Assembly: GCA_017458125.1 (NCBI GenBank)
Contig: JAFTGB010000023.1
Location: 1 to 63,046, forward strand
Source: Prevotella sp.
GTDB taxonomy: Bacteria; Bacteroidota; Bacteroidia; Bacteroidales; Bacteroidaceae
Reading direction: 5' to 3'
DNA: 63,046 nucleotides
Position 1 is the first letter of the stretch. The number at the start of each line of letters is the position of its first letter. The translations under genes and the position numbers were made by a program. The notes under the pieces were generated by a model that was given only the letters and a program-made list of their open reading frames with translations, did no database searches and was not told the DNA's origin. This document shows positions 49,166 to 58,485 of this stretch, piece after piece.

Positions 49166-51478
49166 TTACTTTTTCGGCCCCGCTGCACGGTGTGCCTGCT
49201 CAGTGTACTGCTTCAGCTGGAGCGTGGCGCTGAGCGGCAGGTTGCGGCTGCTGTTGCCGATGGCAAAGGTGTAGGCACCGGCCTCGCCTAACCACTGCGA
49301 GTTGGCTTCGTCGTACGATGTCAGCTCGCGGCGTGCTATCTGCATGGTCAGCGTCTGGCTCTCGCCGGGCTTCAGCTCACGCGTCTTGGCGAAGGCTTTC
49401 AACTCGTGGACAGGTTTCTGTAGCGTGCCCTTGGGAGCGGTGACGTAGACCTGTGCCACCTCCTTGCCGCTGACGCTGCCCGTGTTCTTGACCGTCACCT
49501 GTACGGTGACGCCGTCGGCAGTGGCGCGAACCACGGGTTTCGAGAAAGCAAACGTCGTGTAGCTGAGGCCGTAGCCAAAGGGGTAGGCCACTTCCACGCC
49601 TTTGGTGTCGAAGTAGCGGTAGCCCACATAGATGTCCTCCTCGTGGTTGGTGAAGTCTTCATTGGGAATGCCCGAGTCCCAGCCCTGCATCTCACGGTAG
49701 CTATACATGTCGTAGCCCTGCGGGAAGTTCTTGGTCGACGGGTGGTCGGTGGCTGCCACGGGCCATGTCATGGTCAGCTTGCCGCTGGGGTTGGCTTTGC
49801 CCGTCAGCACGTCGGCTACCGAGTTGCCACCCTCTTCGCCCGGCTGCCATGCGCAGAGTATGGCGTCGGCACGGTCGCGCCACGAACAGGTCTCCATGAC
49901 CGACCCGCTGTTGATGATGACGATGACGGGTTTGCCTGCGGCGTGGAACTGATCGCTGACGCGGAATATCATGTCCTGCTCCTGTCGGGTCAGGTTGAAC
50001 TCGCCGTCTATCTGGCGGTCCATGCCTTCGCCGGCCTGGCGGCCGATGGTGATGATGGCGGCGTCGGCCTCCTTCACCTCGTGGGCTACGCAGCGTTCGG
50101 AGATCTCAATCTCGTCCAGCTTCGGCTGTCCCTGGTCCAGGAACCACATCATGGGGTTCTTGTCGGCTTTCAGCTTGGCTTTGGCATATTTGACGTAGTT
50201 CTGGTAGATGTCGGTGAGCAGCGGTGTGGTGCTGACGCCGATGTTCTTCAGTCCCTGCACCATGTCGACCACGTAAGGCATGTTGACGGCACCCGAGCCG
50301 AGGCCGCCGGCCAGGAAGTCGTAGCTGTTGACGCCGAACAGGGCTACCTGTTTCAGGTTGCGGATGGGCAGCACGCCCTTATTCTTCAGCAGCACCATGC
50401 CCTCGGTCGACGACTGGCGCGTGATGGCGGCATGGGCCTTCAGGTCGGGTTTCGAGGCCTTATGGCCACGGAAGCGTGGCGTCTTGACGATGTATTCCAG
50501 CATGCGGCGCACGTTGCGGTCGACGTCTTTGATGTCGAGCTGTCCCTCCTTCACACCCTTGACGATGTCTTCGGCCTGGGCGGGATAGCCCGGCATCATC
50601 AGGTCGTTGCCGGCAGCCACCTCGCGGGTGGTGGGCAGTTGCGGGCGCTTGCCTATCCAGTCGGTCATCACGATGCCCTTGAAGCCCCACTCGTCGCGCA
50701 GGATGGTGGTCAGCAGGTCTTTGTGCCCTTGGGCATACTCGCCGTTGACGCGGTTGTAGGCCGACATGATGGTCCACGGGTCGGCCTGGCGCACCACCAT
50801 CTCGAAGCCTTTCAGGTACAGCTCGCGCAGGGCGCGCTCCGACAGCCGTTCGTCCACCTTGGTACGCGCTGTCTCTTGCGAGTTGACGGCGTAGTGCTTG
50901 GCGCTGACGCCGACGCCCTGACTCTGTATGCCCTTAGTGACGGCCACGCCGATGAGGCCGGTGACGACGGGGTCTTCCGAGTAGTATTCAAAGTTGCGGC
51001 CGCACAGCGGGCTGCGGTGCAGGTTGAGGCCGGGACCCAGCACGACGTCGCAGCCATATTCTAAGGTTTCGTTGCCGATGGCGCGTCCCACCTGTTCCAC
51101 CAAGTCGGTGTTCCACGTCGATGCTAAGCAGGTGCCGATGGGAAATCCCGTGGCGTAGTAGGTGTTGGGGTCGCCGTCGCGCTTGGGGTCGATGTGTACG
51201 CCGGCCGGTCCGTCGGTCAGCACGGTGGCGGTGATGCCTAAGCGCGGTATCTCTACGGTGGTTCCGGCGGCGCCGGCCACGTACTTCTTCTGGTGGCCGA
51301 GCATGGCTCCCGAGCCTACGAAGGCATCGTTGCCGCCGCCCACTAAGAGCTGAGCTTTCTCTTCGAGCGTCATGGCTGCCAGCACCTCGTCGATGTTGTC
51401 AGCACGCAGTTTGGGTTGTGCAGTCATTGTGGTAATGGTAAGAAAGGCCGTCAGGCCGGTGGTGAATAGTTTTTTCAT
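49166..51478 (-). CDS. GH3 beta-glucosidase/beta-xylosidase-like enzyme
   Basis: Predicted exported GH3 enzyme of 770 residues, cleaving terminal beta-linked glucose or xylose. A signal peptide (MKKLFTTGLTAFLTITTMTA) is followed by the first barrel (about 30-340) with the nucleophile Asp in KGIVMTDWIGK (about 270). The second alpha/beta domain has the VIIINSGSVMET and GEEGGNSVADVLTGKANPSGKL motifs, and a C-terminal Fn3-type domain follows. Length and layout are typical for the family. It is 40 bp after an unrecognised gene on the same strand, perhaps one transcript. It is 27 kb from the xylan PUL, so a direct link to xylan is not shown. Confidence 0.93.
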   Translation of the reverse strand: MKKLFTTGLTAFLTITTMTAQPKLRADNIDEVLAAMTLEEKAQLLVGGGNDAFVGSGAMLGHQKKYVAGAAGTTVEIPRLGITATVLTDGPAGVHIDPKRDGDPNTYYATGFPIGTCLASTWNTDLVEQVGRAIGNETLEYGCDVVLGPGLNLHRSPLCGRNFEYYSEDPVVTGLIGVAVTKGIQSQGVGVSAKHYAVNSQETARTKVDERLSERALRELYLKGFEMVVRQADPWTIMSAYNRVNGEYAQGHKDLLTTILRDEWGFKGIVMTDWIGKRPQLPTTREVAAGNDLMMPGYPAQAEDIVKGVKEGQLDIKDVDRNVRRMLEYIVKTPRFRGHKASKPDLKAHAAITRQSSTEGMVLLKNKGVLPIRNLKQVALFGVNSYDFLAGGLGSGAVNMPYVVDMVQGLKNIGVSTTPLLTDIYQNYVKYAKAKLKADKNPMMWFLDQGQPKLDEIEISERCVAHEVKEADAAIITIGRQAGEGMDRQIDGEFNLTRQEQDMIFRVSDQFHAAGKPVIVIINSGSVMETCSWRDRADAILCAWQPGEEGGNSVADVLTGKANPSGKLTMTWPVAATDHPSTKNFPQGYDMYSYREMQGWDSGIPNEDFTNHEEDIYVGYRYFDTKGVEVAYPFGYGLSYTTFAFSKPVVRATADGVTVQVTVKNTGSVSGKEVAQVYVTAPKGTLQKPVHELKAFAKTRELKPGESQTLTMQIARRELTSYDEANSQWLGEAGAYTFAIGNSSRNLPLSATLQLKQYTEQAHRAAGPKK

Positions 51479-51518
51479 TGTTGTTATTGGTTTTGTTAAA
51501 TTCTTCAGGGTGGGGAGG

Positions 51519-52166
51519 TCAGCGGAAGTAAGCCTTCAGCTGCTCGGCATGGTCGGCCAACTGGCGGCTGTCGCTGTTGCCGAAGCGCTGCCACACTAAC
51601 TGGCAGGGCAGCAGCAGCGGGCTGAACGTGACGTCGTGGCGGTTCAGGTAGGGGTCGCAGTGCTGGAAGATGTCCAGTACGTCGACCACCAGGCTGGCGG
51701 GTATGTGCATCAGGCGTGCCAGCTCCTGCACCTCTGGCGTCTCGGCCACCATGGTCAGCGGTGTCAGCCGGAAGTAGAGGTCGAGCGTCAGGATGAGCAT
51801 GACGGGTGTCAGCCGCTGGTCTTCGGCCAACGGGCGGAAGTCGCGCTCGAAGGTCTCCTGCACGTCTACACCCTCGAAAAATCCGCCGCCCGAGTTGAAG
51901 CCCGTCATCTGGCGCAGCAGGCCCACCGCCCTGTTCAGTCGCTGCGGCTTTTTGGAGTATTCGTTCCAGATGCGCTCAATGCGCGGCGTGCGCAGTCGGG
52001 CGATGTCGCCCAGTCGCTCGTGCAGCACCTCGGGTGCGATGTGCAGTTCCAGGCTCAGGTTGACCATCGTTCTGCTGTAAACGGGCTTGATGCCCACCGG
52101 CTTCTGCAGGTAGGCCTGTATGAGCAGCAGCCAGTAGTCGTCTTGCCATAGTTGTTTGCTTGCCAT
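51519..52166 (-). CDS. Conserved hypothetical protein, 215 residues
   Basis: I do not recognise the family. The start MASKQLWQDDYWLLLIQAYL is placed after a -7 box at 52197-52204; the open frame upstream covers the promoter and part of the divergent gene. The protein is predicted mainly helical and soluble, without signal peptide, with ERIWNEYSKKPQRLNRAVGLLRQMTGF and LVVDVLDIFQHCDPYLNRHD as the most distinctive stretches. It lies 40 bp upstream of GH3, so the pair may be cotranscribed, and divergent from the phosphatase pair. No function can be proposed. Confidence 0.75.
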   Translation of the reverse strand: MASKQLWQDDYWLLLIQAYLQKPVGIKPVYSRTMVNLSLELHIAPEVLHERLGDIARLRTPRIERIWNEYSKKPQRLNRAVGLLRQMTGFNSGGGFFEGVDVQETFERDFRPLAEDQRLTPVMLILTLDLYFRLTPLTMVAETPEVQELARLMHIPASLVVDVLDIFQHCDPYLNRHDVTFSPLLLPCQLVWQRFGNSDSRQLADHAEQLKAYFR

Positions 52167-52196
52167 AACGAATTGTTTTTTTGTGAAATTTCCTTG

Positions 52197-52224
52197 CAAA
52201 TATACATAATTTTTTTTATATTTG
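52197..52224. promoter_or_regulatory. Divergent promoters (hypothetical gene / phosphatase pair)
   Basis: The minus strand reads TATATTTG at 52197-52204 and the plus strand TATATTTG at 52217-52224, separated by 12 bp. They would drive the gene at 51519-52166 and the phosphatases respectively. Confidence 0.6.
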
Positions 52225-52245
52225 CACACCCAAATGATAATCTTT

Positions 52246-53547
52246 ATGAGAAAATTGCTGCTGACAGCTTTTTTGGCTGCTTTTGTCATGCAGTTCAGCG
52301 CACAGTCGTTGCGCGACGAACTGCATGACAACATCCGCTGTTCGGCCAGCAATTATATGGCTTATCCCGGGCCGAGCCAGTTGACGATGACACCGCCGCC
52401 CATGGGTAAGAAACCCTTTTACATCTCGCACTACGGTCGCCACGGCTCGCGATACCACAACAAGCGCGAGACCTACGAGCTGCCCTACAGCGTCATGGCC
52501 CGTGCCGACAGCCTGGGCAAGCTCACCGCATTGGGCCGCGACGTGCTGCGCCGCCTTGACGCCATACGCCGGAATGCTCATGGACGCTACGGCGAACTGA
52601 CGCAGCTGGGGTTCCGCCAGCACCGCCAGATTATGCGGCGCATGGTGTCGCGCTTCCCCGAGGTGTTTGCCGACGGTGTCAGCGTCGACGCCCGCAGCAC
52701 CACCGTGCTGCGCTGCGTGCTGTCCATGGAGAGTGCCATGGTGGAGCTGTCACGGCTGAAGCCTAAGGTGAAGATACACCATAATGCCACCCAGCGCGAC
52801 ATGGACTACCTGAACCAGCAGGACAAGCGGCTCTTCGCCATGAAGATGGACTCTACCACCCAGGCCGCCTACACGGCGTGGGCACAGCACTACGAGGACA
52901 ACGGCAGGCTCATGCGGTCGCTGTTCTGCGACACGGCGTACGTCCGCCAGCATGTTGATGCCGGACAGCTGAACTACTACCTGTTCAAGGTGGCGTGCAA
53001 CGTGCAGAGCACGGAGATGATGGAGGGCATCACGCTCTACGACCTGTTTACCGATGACGAAGTGTACCGCAACTGGAAAAAGGAGAACGCCTGGTGGTAC
53101 ACGGCCTTTGGCGGTTGCACCCTCAACGGCGGCCTGCAGCCTTACACGCAGCGCAACCTGCTGCGCAAGTTGATTGCGCAGGCCGACAGCTGCATACGCC
53201 TGAAGGCGCCCGGCGCCCATCTGCGCTTCGGCCACGAGACGGTGGTCATGCCGCTTGCCTGCCTGTTGGACCTTAACGGCTACGGACTGGCCACCGACGA
53301 CCTGGAGTCGCTGGACCGCCGCGGGTGGGCTAACTACAAGATATTTCCCATGGGGGCCAACATCCAGTTTGTCTTCTATCGCGAAAGCCCGGACGATGCG
53401 GACGTCCTCTTCAAGGTGTTGCTGAACGAGGACGAAGCCACGCTGCCGCTGAAGTCAGGCATAGCGCCTTACTACCGCTGGAGCGACTTCCGCGAGTATT
53501 ACCTGAAAAAGCTTGATGACTATGACCAGCAGCAACAACAGCCGTAA
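52246..53547 (+). CDS. Histidine acid phosphatase-like exported enzyme (first copy)
   Basis: Predicted exported phosphatase of 433 residues, histidine phosphatase branch 2 (MINPP/phytase-like). The signal peptide is MRKLLLTAFLAAFVMQFSA. The catalytic RHG motif is in YISHYGRHGSRY (about 60-71) and the second catalytic motif is FGHETVVMPL (about 328, HE in place of the common HD). The segment SVDARSTTVLRCVLSMESAM fits the family between them. Substrate may be phytate or another phosphate ester. A start at ATG 52234 is also possible. The next gene is a paralogue that overlaps its 3' end by 32 bp. Confidence 0.85.
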   Translation: MRKLLLTAFLAAFVMQFSAQSLRDELHDNIRCSASNYMAYPGPSQLTMTPPPMGKKPFYISHYGRHGSRYHNKRETYELPYSVMARADSLGKLTALGRDVLRRLDAIRRNAHGRYGELTQLGFRQHRQIMRRMVSRFPEVFADGVSVDARSTTVLRCVLSMESAMVELSRLKPKVKIHHNATQRDMDYLNQQDKRLFAMKMDSTTQAAYTAWAQHYEDNGRLMRSLFCDTAYVRQHVDAGQLNYYLFKVACNVQSTEMMEGITLYDLFTDDEVYRNWKKENAWWYTAFGGCTLNGGLQPYTQRNLLRKLIAQADSCIRLKAPGAHLRFGHETVVMPLACLLDLNGYGLATDDLESLDRRGWANYKIFPMGANIQFVFYRESPDDADVLFKVLLNEDEATLPLKSGIAPYYRWSDFREYYLKKLDDYDQQQQQP

Positions 53548-54847
53548 CACCTGTAGCATCCTGATTGTGGCACTGCTGATGGTGCTGTGCTCCACGCCGC
53601 TGTGCGCACAGTCGGCGTTCGACCACATCGTGCGCAACCGCTTCTTCTCGGCCAGCAACTACTGCATCTACCCCGACAGCGTGCCGTCCAGGATGACGAC
53701 GCCACCCGCAGGCAAGTACCCCTTCTACATCTCGCACTACGGTCGGCACGGCTCGCGCTACCTCATCAACCGCAAGGGCTACGACATTCCGTACCGCATG
53801 CTGTGCAGGGCCGACAGCATGGGTGAGCTGACCGCCACGGGACGGCAGGTGAAAGAGGAGCTGGCCGGCATCATCAGCGACTCCGAAGGGCGTTGGGGCG
53901 ACCTGTCAGGCATTGGCAAACAGCAGCAGCGCAACATCGCCAGGCGCATGGTGGAGCGCTTCCCCGAGGTGTTCCGCGACAACGCGCACATAGAAGCCCG
54001 CAGCACCACCGTCAACCGCTGTGTGCTCTCCATGGGCACTTTCCTGCAGCAGTTGGCGGCTATATGTCCCAAGGTGGACATCACCATGGATGCCATGAAG
54101 AACGACATGTACTACATGAACCATCAGGACAGGCTGCTGCGCGACAACATGAAGGATGAGGCCGCGCTGCAGGCCTACCACGACTTCAGTAGCAGGCGCG
54201 AGCACAACCCCGCGCTCATGCGCGCACTCTTCGTTCACCCCGACAGCGTAGCTTCCGTTGTTGACGAGGTGCAGCTTAACTACTACATCCTCAAGAGCGC
54301 GCTGATACAGCAGAACACCCACATGGGCGAACGGTGCCGGCTGCTCGAACACTTTGCACTGGAGGACATACACCGCTTCTGGCAAAAGGAGAACGCTTGG
54401 TGGTACATCATGTACGGGCCGTCACCGCTCAACGGCGGCAACCAGCCCTACAGCCAGCGGCACCTGCTGCGCCGCATCATCAGCGACGCCGACAGCTGCA
54501 TCAGCCTGTCGCAGCCCGGTGCCATGCTGCGCTTCGGTCACGAGACGGTGCTGCTGCCGCTGGTGTGCCTGATGGGTGTCAACGGCTTTGACCAGCGGTT
54601 GGACGACCTGGAGGATTTGGAGGAGTACGGCTGGTGGGCCTGCCGGGTATTCCCCATGGCTTCCAACATCCAGTTGGTGTTCTATCGCTCAGACCCTAAA
54701 GACAAGAACGTGCTCGTCAAGGTGCTGCTCAACGAGCAGGAGGCCACCTTGCCGCTGAAGTCCGACCATGCTCCTTACTACCGATGGAAGGACTTCCGTA
54801 AATATTTCCTGAAAAAGTTAGACGACTACGACGCTGCCCGCCGTTAG
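53516..54847 (+). CDS. Histidine acid phosphatase-like exported enzyme (second copy)
   Basis: Paralogue of the preceding gene, 443 residues. It starts inside it by 32 bp, so translation is probably coupled. Signal-type segment SILIVALLMVLCSTPLCAQS, RHG motif in YISHYGRHGSRY (about 75) and FGHETVLLPL (about 341). The two enzymes keep the same order of motifs and share AWWY, QPYSQRHLLR/QPYTQRNLLR and the C-terminal YYRW...LKKLDDYD. They arose by duplication and may differ in substrate or timing. The stop overlaps the sufE-like stop by 4 bp on the other strand. An ATG two codons in (53522) is an alternative start. Confidence 0.85.
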   Translation: MTMTSSNNSRNTCSILIVALLMVLCSTPLCAQSAFDHIVRNRFFSASNYCIYPDSVPSRMTTPPAGKYPFYISHYGRHGSRYLINRKGYDIPYRMLCRADSMGELTATGRQVKEELAGIISDSEGRWGDLSGIGKQQQRNIARRMVERFPEVFRDNAHIEARSTTVNRCVLSMGTFLQQLAAICPKVDITMDAMKNDMYYMNHQDRLLRDNMKDEAALQAYHDFSSRREHNPALMRALFVHPDSVASVVDEVQLNYYILKSALIQQNTHMGERCRLLEHFALEDIHRFWQKENAWWYIMYGPSPLNGGNQPYSQRHLLRRIISDADSCISLSQPGAMLRFGHETVLLPLVCLMGVNGFDQRLDDLEDLEEYGWWACRVFPMASNIQLVFYRSDPKDKNVLVKVLLNEQEATLPLKSDHAPYYRWKDFRKYFLKKLDDYDAARR

Positions 54848-55269
54848 GCCTTCTTCGACTGGAAGGCCAGGGCGTACATGCGCATCTGCTTCACCATGGC
54901 TAACAGACCGTTGGAGCGGGTGGGCGACAGGTGTTCCTTCAGCCCTATGCGGTCGATGAAGTAAAGGTCGGCATCGAGTATTTCCTGTGGCGTGTGCCCT
55001 GACAGCACGCGGATGAGCAGCGTCACGATGCCCTTGACGATGAGGGCGTCGCTCTCGGCCGTGAAGCGGATGATGCCCCCCTCGTAGTCGGCCTGAAGCC
55101 ACACGCGGCTCTGGCAGCCGTCTATCAGGTTGCTCTCCGTCTTATAGCGTTCGTCCAACGGTTCCTGCTCGTTGCCTAAGTCGATGAGCAGCTGATACTT
55201 GTCCATCCAGTCGTCAAAGCCGGAGAACTCTTCTATGATTTCGTCCTGAATATCGTTGATTGTTGCCAT
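54844..55269 (-). CDS. sufE: SufE-like sulfur acceptor protein
   Basis: Predicted cytosolic protein of 141 residues that accepts sulfur from the SufS desulfurase for iron-sulfur cluster building. The start MATINDIQDEIIEEF is chosen because a TACCTTTG -7 box lies at 55293-55300. The catalytic Cys is in NLIDGCQSRVWLQA (about residue 51), which is diagnostic. The rest fits the family in length and content. It stands apart from other suf genes here and converges with the phosphatase pair, sharing 4 bp with its neighbour. Confidence 0.93.
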   Translation of the reverse strand: MATINDIQDEIIEEFSGFDDWMDKYQLLIDLGNEQEPLDERYKTESNLIDGCQSRVWLQADYEGGIIRFTAESDALIVKGIVTLLIRVLSGHTPQEILDADLYFIDRIGLKEHLSPTRSNGLLAMVKQMRMYALAFQSKKA

Positions 55270-55292
55270 GATGCTATTGTCTTTTTCGGCTG

Positions 55293-55300
55293 CAAAGGTA
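55293..55300 (-). promoter_or_regulatory. Promoter -7 box of sufE
   Basis: The minus strand reads TACCTTTG, 23 bp upstream of the chosen sufE start. Confidence 0.6.
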
Positions 55301-55388
55301 CTGCAAACGGATGGAAATGCCAAACAATCCTGAAAGTTTCTTATGGCGAGAGTTGCCTCTTCCTGTGCATTCTTTCTGTGCAAAAACG

Positions 55389-57011
55389 TCACTCCAGCAG
55401 TATCACCTTTGCTTTGCTGTTGTCCATTCTGGGCATGGTACTTCCCACAGGAGCATTAATATAGGTAGGGTCACAAACCGTATATCTCACCCCATCCAGC
55501 ATGATATAGTCACCTGTCACGTCACTGTTGAAGTGTACCGCCGTGGCCAGATGCCCAGGGTAAAAGACAAGAACAACCTTAAGCCCCAGCAAGTCACGTA
55601 CCAGTCTTGAAAACAGAATAGAGCGGTCTTCACAGTCACAATATGGATAGTATAATGACTCTTCTGCGAAGAATGCTCTGTCGCAGCCCCACACCTTGTC
55701 GTCATATTCATATACGAAGGCCGTTTGAACCCAGTTTAATAGTCTCTCTACCGCTTCCAACTCATTCTTTCCTTTTAGCTTTTCACGAAGAGCAGGATAT
55801 AGCGCTTCCCTCGCTGTATTCTCCAAAGGCGTATTGGCATACATAGCCCAACGCGTCATGAAGTTAAAGTCAAGCATAGACGATGGATAGTCGTTGTAGA
55901 ATGTCATTAGGTTTTTGTTTGCACAAACTTTCACCTGCATGTCACCATATCTTTTCGATGTCAGTATGCGTTCAGCCGATTTTTCTACTGCAAAACCCTG
56001 CTGCTGAGGTATTAGCAGGGATAGCGGCTTTTCATTGGGGAAGGCAACCTTGCATATTTCTACATTCTTTTCCTCCCCATTAAAGGAATAATAGTCCTCG
56101 CCATCAATGTTAAAGAAACCTTTGCCATAGATGCAGTGCTTTGTTCCATACAACATGCATAATCTGTTTCCTGCTCTGGCAAGTCGCATTTGATAGCCCG
56201 ACTGGCAATACACATACGCCATCAGTAGTGTCGCGGCATTACCCTTGCCGAGGCAAGCCTCTGCCATTTTGTTGAGCATGTTGAGGTAAGCCCAGTCACT
56301 TAGTTTTTTTGTGATTCGTAGCTCCAGACAGTCACGAATGGTATTGTTATATGCAATGCCTGAAAGTCGCTTCCATATATCAGACACTGTTTCTTCAGAA
56401 CAGTCTTTCATGTCGAACCATTCATCATCGCTGAAGCGTACTTTCATCTCCGTCCCATACACCATAAATGATGTCCATTTTTCCTGTGGCTGCGGTTGTT
56501 CACGAATAGGTGCTATTGGCACGGGTTGCGGCTCTGGCACGGTTGGCGTCACCACTTCTTCTATCGGCAACGGATTATCCTTCTTCGGCTTGTTCTTCTC
56601 TTTTTCATCCATTTCTACAGGAGGGATGTTTTCGTCCTTAGGCTTTGGCATGGCAGGCATCACTTTGTGCTGTTCCCATGCCTCTTTCACGAATTCTGCA
56701 TACTCACGGTTGACTTTGTCACGGAAGTTCTCATAGTCTGCCTTAGCCTGCTGTTTGAATTCATTATATGCATCTTCAAACGTCCTTGGCTTTTCTTTCA
56801 CCGTGGTATCTCCCTTCTCACGGGTCACTGTTGCTGGGTCGCTGGCCTTCTTTTCAGCCAGTTTCTCCTTCCCCTTGGCCTTGTCTTTGGCATACTGTAC
56901 ATACTGCTTCGACAGCTGCGCAGTCGACTTCTTGTTTTTCTTGGTCTGTGCCATTGTTCCGACACTAAATGCCATGAGGAGCATCAATCCCATTATCAGT
57001 CGCTTTTCCAT
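55389..57011 (-). CDS. Exported transglutaminase-like protein
   Basis: Predicted exported protein of 540 residues. The start MEKRLIMGLMLLMAFSVGTM is used; the gene before it ends 1 bp upstream. A charged, Lys/Glu-rich, probably coiled region (about 25-125) precedes a Pro-rich linker (about 126-180). The C-terminal domain has a Cys-His-Asp triad typical of transglutaminase-like proteases: YPYCDCEDRSILFSRL (about 457), YPGHLATAVHF (about 489) and CDPTYINAPVG (about 512). It is translationally coupled to the CHASE2 membrane protein upstream, suggesting the pair work together in the envelope. Cross-linking or peptide cleavage are both possible; target unknown. Confidence 0.8.
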   Translation of the reverse strand: MEKRLIMGLMLLMAFSVGTMAQTKKNKKSTAQLSKQYVQYAKDKAKGKEKLAEKKASDPATVTREKGDTTVKEKPRTFEDAYNEFKQQAKADYENFRDKVNREYAEFVKEAWEQHKVMPAMPKPKDENIPPVEMDEKEKNKPKKDNPLPIEEVVTPTVPEPQPVPIAPIREQPQPQEKWTSFMVYGTEMKVRFSDDEWFDMKDCSEETVSDIWKRLSGIAYNNTIRDCLELRITKKLSDWAYLNMLNKMAEACLGKGNAATLLMAYVYCQSGYQMRLARAGNRLCMLYGTKHCIYGKGFFNIDGEDYYSFNGEEKNVEICKVAFPNEKPLSLLIPQQQGFAVEKSAERILTSKRYGDMQVKVCANKNLMTFYNDYPSSMLDFNFMTRWAMYANTPLENTAREALYPALREKLKGKNELEAVERLLNWVQTAFVYEYDDKVWGCDRAFFAEESLYYPYCDCEDRSILFSRLVRDLLGLKVVLVFYPGHLATAVHFNSDVTGDYIMLDGVRYTVCDPTYINAPVGSTMPRMDNSKAKVILLE

Positions 57012-57012
57012 A

Positions 57013-58158
57013 TTATTTGTTTTTATATGCTGTTTTACATTCATCATATATGCTCTCAGCCAACACTAAGAAGGCCATGGCTGACAAAGCCCAGCCTAAG
57101 TTCAGGCTGATATCGTATTTACAGAATAGTATAAAGGCGACCCACATCCATAGAGCCATCCCAAAAAACAACAGGATACTTCTTACGAATGAGGCTGACA
57201 GCAAGAAACTCGCAAGCCTGTTCTTCCGGCTTTTGGCAAATGTTTTGTAGGACGAGAATACTACTTGGGTCAGAAACACCAGTGCAAACGACAGCAATAC
57301 TGTTAGCCAGCCATTCAGTTCTCTAACCTCACTCTGATCTAATAGCGTCTCAATGGAATAGGCCAATAGTTCTACCCCTGCCATCTTTCCTAATGGCGTA
57401 TAGTGCATGTCCTGTTCGTCTTTCATGGCGCCAAAAAGCACCACCTTATCCTTAATCCATTCATGATGCTTGTTAATGGCATTAGGCTCCACAACTCTGA
57501 ATCGTTGTGGGGTGAAGTTGATGTTCATATCCCTGTCTTCCGTCGGCATCAGCTCCGTACCGCTTGCCATTCGTGCAACTTGAAGTATAAAGGAGGGCGC
57601 CAACTCTGTCTGATGTTTCTTTCCCAGACTCAGCATACGCTTCATGCCTCCATAGAGATTGCGTTGCATATTCGTAAAGCCCTCACAAATGCTGTCGGCA
57701 GCAAAAAACGAGTGGACAGCATCTGCATAGCCCGTGCTGTCGTTCGCATAATTCAAGAGTTTATACGAAAAAACAATATTAGGATTATTTGCAGCCACTT
57801 CCCGCATCATGTCATCACCTATGCTGTCCTCCTTCAGACCCTCGAATACGACATCTACACCTATCACCTTTGGCCTTTGGTTCTCAATCTCACATAGTGC
57901 CTCAGCCAATTCTCGTCTGCTGTATAGTTCCGACATGTCCACGATTGTCAATGCGTCGCTTACATCTCCGCTGTCCGTGTCCTGAAGAATCTGGTAGTAA
58001 ATGTCCGTCATCTCGAAGTCCTTCACCACCTGTGCTATCGGACTCAGAAACGAGAGATTCAAGGCGAACACTGCAAACATCCCCACAACAATGAATGCCA
58101 ATGCCGTAATTATAACGTGCTGAAACAACTTTCCTTGCCTAATATTTTGCATTATCAT
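57013..58158 (-). CDS. CHASE2-domain membrane protein
   Basis: Predicted inner-membrane protein of 381 residues. An N-terminal membrane segment (VIITALAFIVVGMFAVFALN) is followed by a CHASE2-type periplasmic sensor domain with LTIVDMSELYSRRELAEAL, VIGVDVVFEG and VVLFGAMKDEQDMHYTPLGKMAGVE. Near the C-terminus are several membrane helices (about 280-375). No kinase, cyclase or protease domain follows, which is unusual for CHASE2 proteins. Two ATGs (58158 and 58152) are possible starts; the longer open frame covers the divergent antitoxin promoter. The transglutaminase-like gene follows with 1 bp between, so it may be the signalling output. Confidence 0.8.
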   Translation of the reverse strand: MIMQNIRQGKLFQHVIITALAFIVVGMFAVFALNLSFLSPIAQVVKDFEMTDIYYQILQDTDSGDVSDALTIVDMSELYSRRELAEALCEIENQRPKVIGVDVVFEGLKEDSIGDDMMREVAANNPNIVFSYKLLNYANDSTGYADAVHSFFAADSICEGFTNMQRNLYGGMKRMLSLGKKHQTELAPSFILQVARMASGTELMPTEDRDMNINFTPQRFRVVEPNAINKHHEWIKDKVVLFGAMKDEQDMHYTPLGKMAGVELLAYSIETLLDQSEVRELNGWLTVLLSFALVFLTQVVFSSYKTFAKSRKNRLASFLLSASFVRSILLFFGMALWMWVAFILFCKYDISLNLGWALSAMAFLVLAESIYDECKTAYKNK

Positions 58159-58168
58159 TATTTCTTTA

Positions 58169-58176
58169 TACCTTTG
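58169..58176 (+). promoter_or_regulatory. Promoter -7 box of the toxin-antitoxin pair
   Basis: TACCTTTG lies 27 bp before the antitoxin ATG at 58204 and overlaps the upstream region of the divergent CHASE2 gene. Confidence 0.6.
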
Positions 58177-58203
58177 CCTGCGACAAAAAATAATATAGAT
58201 GAT

Positions 58204-58485
58204 ATGACGATTGTAAGTACAACTGAATTCCGGGCCAACCAAACCAAGTATCTCGGATTGGTAGATCGTGGCGAGCGAGTGATCTTGCGCACTCGCAAGG
58301 GAAGCTATCATCTGACCCCAGCCACCGACGAAGATGTTGAGGAAGCCAAGCGCGACGTAACAGCCGAGGTCTGCCAAGCATTGAAAGACTGGAAAGAGTA
58401 TTTGGATACAGGAAAGTCAGACAAGTTCCGACCCGCAAACGAATTGATTGATGAGTTACGAAATCTCCAGGCACAAAGACTTTGA
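58204..58485 (+). CDS. Type II antitoxin, Phd/YefM-like
   Basis: Predicted antitoxin of 93 residues. The start MTIVSTTEFRANQTKYLGLV is the usual Phd/YefM N-terminal DNA-binding fold, with GERVILRTRKGSYHLTP next. The C-terminal half (AKRDVTAEVCQALKDWKEYL) is the helical toxin-binding part. It overlaps the toxin gene by 35 bp, the common arrangement of such pairs, and would bind its own promoter just upstream. The open frame before 58204 overlaps the -7 box and is not used. Confidence 0.85.
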   Translation: MTIVSTTEFRANQTKYLGLVDRGERVILRTRKGSYHLTPATDEDVEEAKRDVTAEVCQALKDWKEYLDTGKSDKFRPANELIDELRNLQAQRL

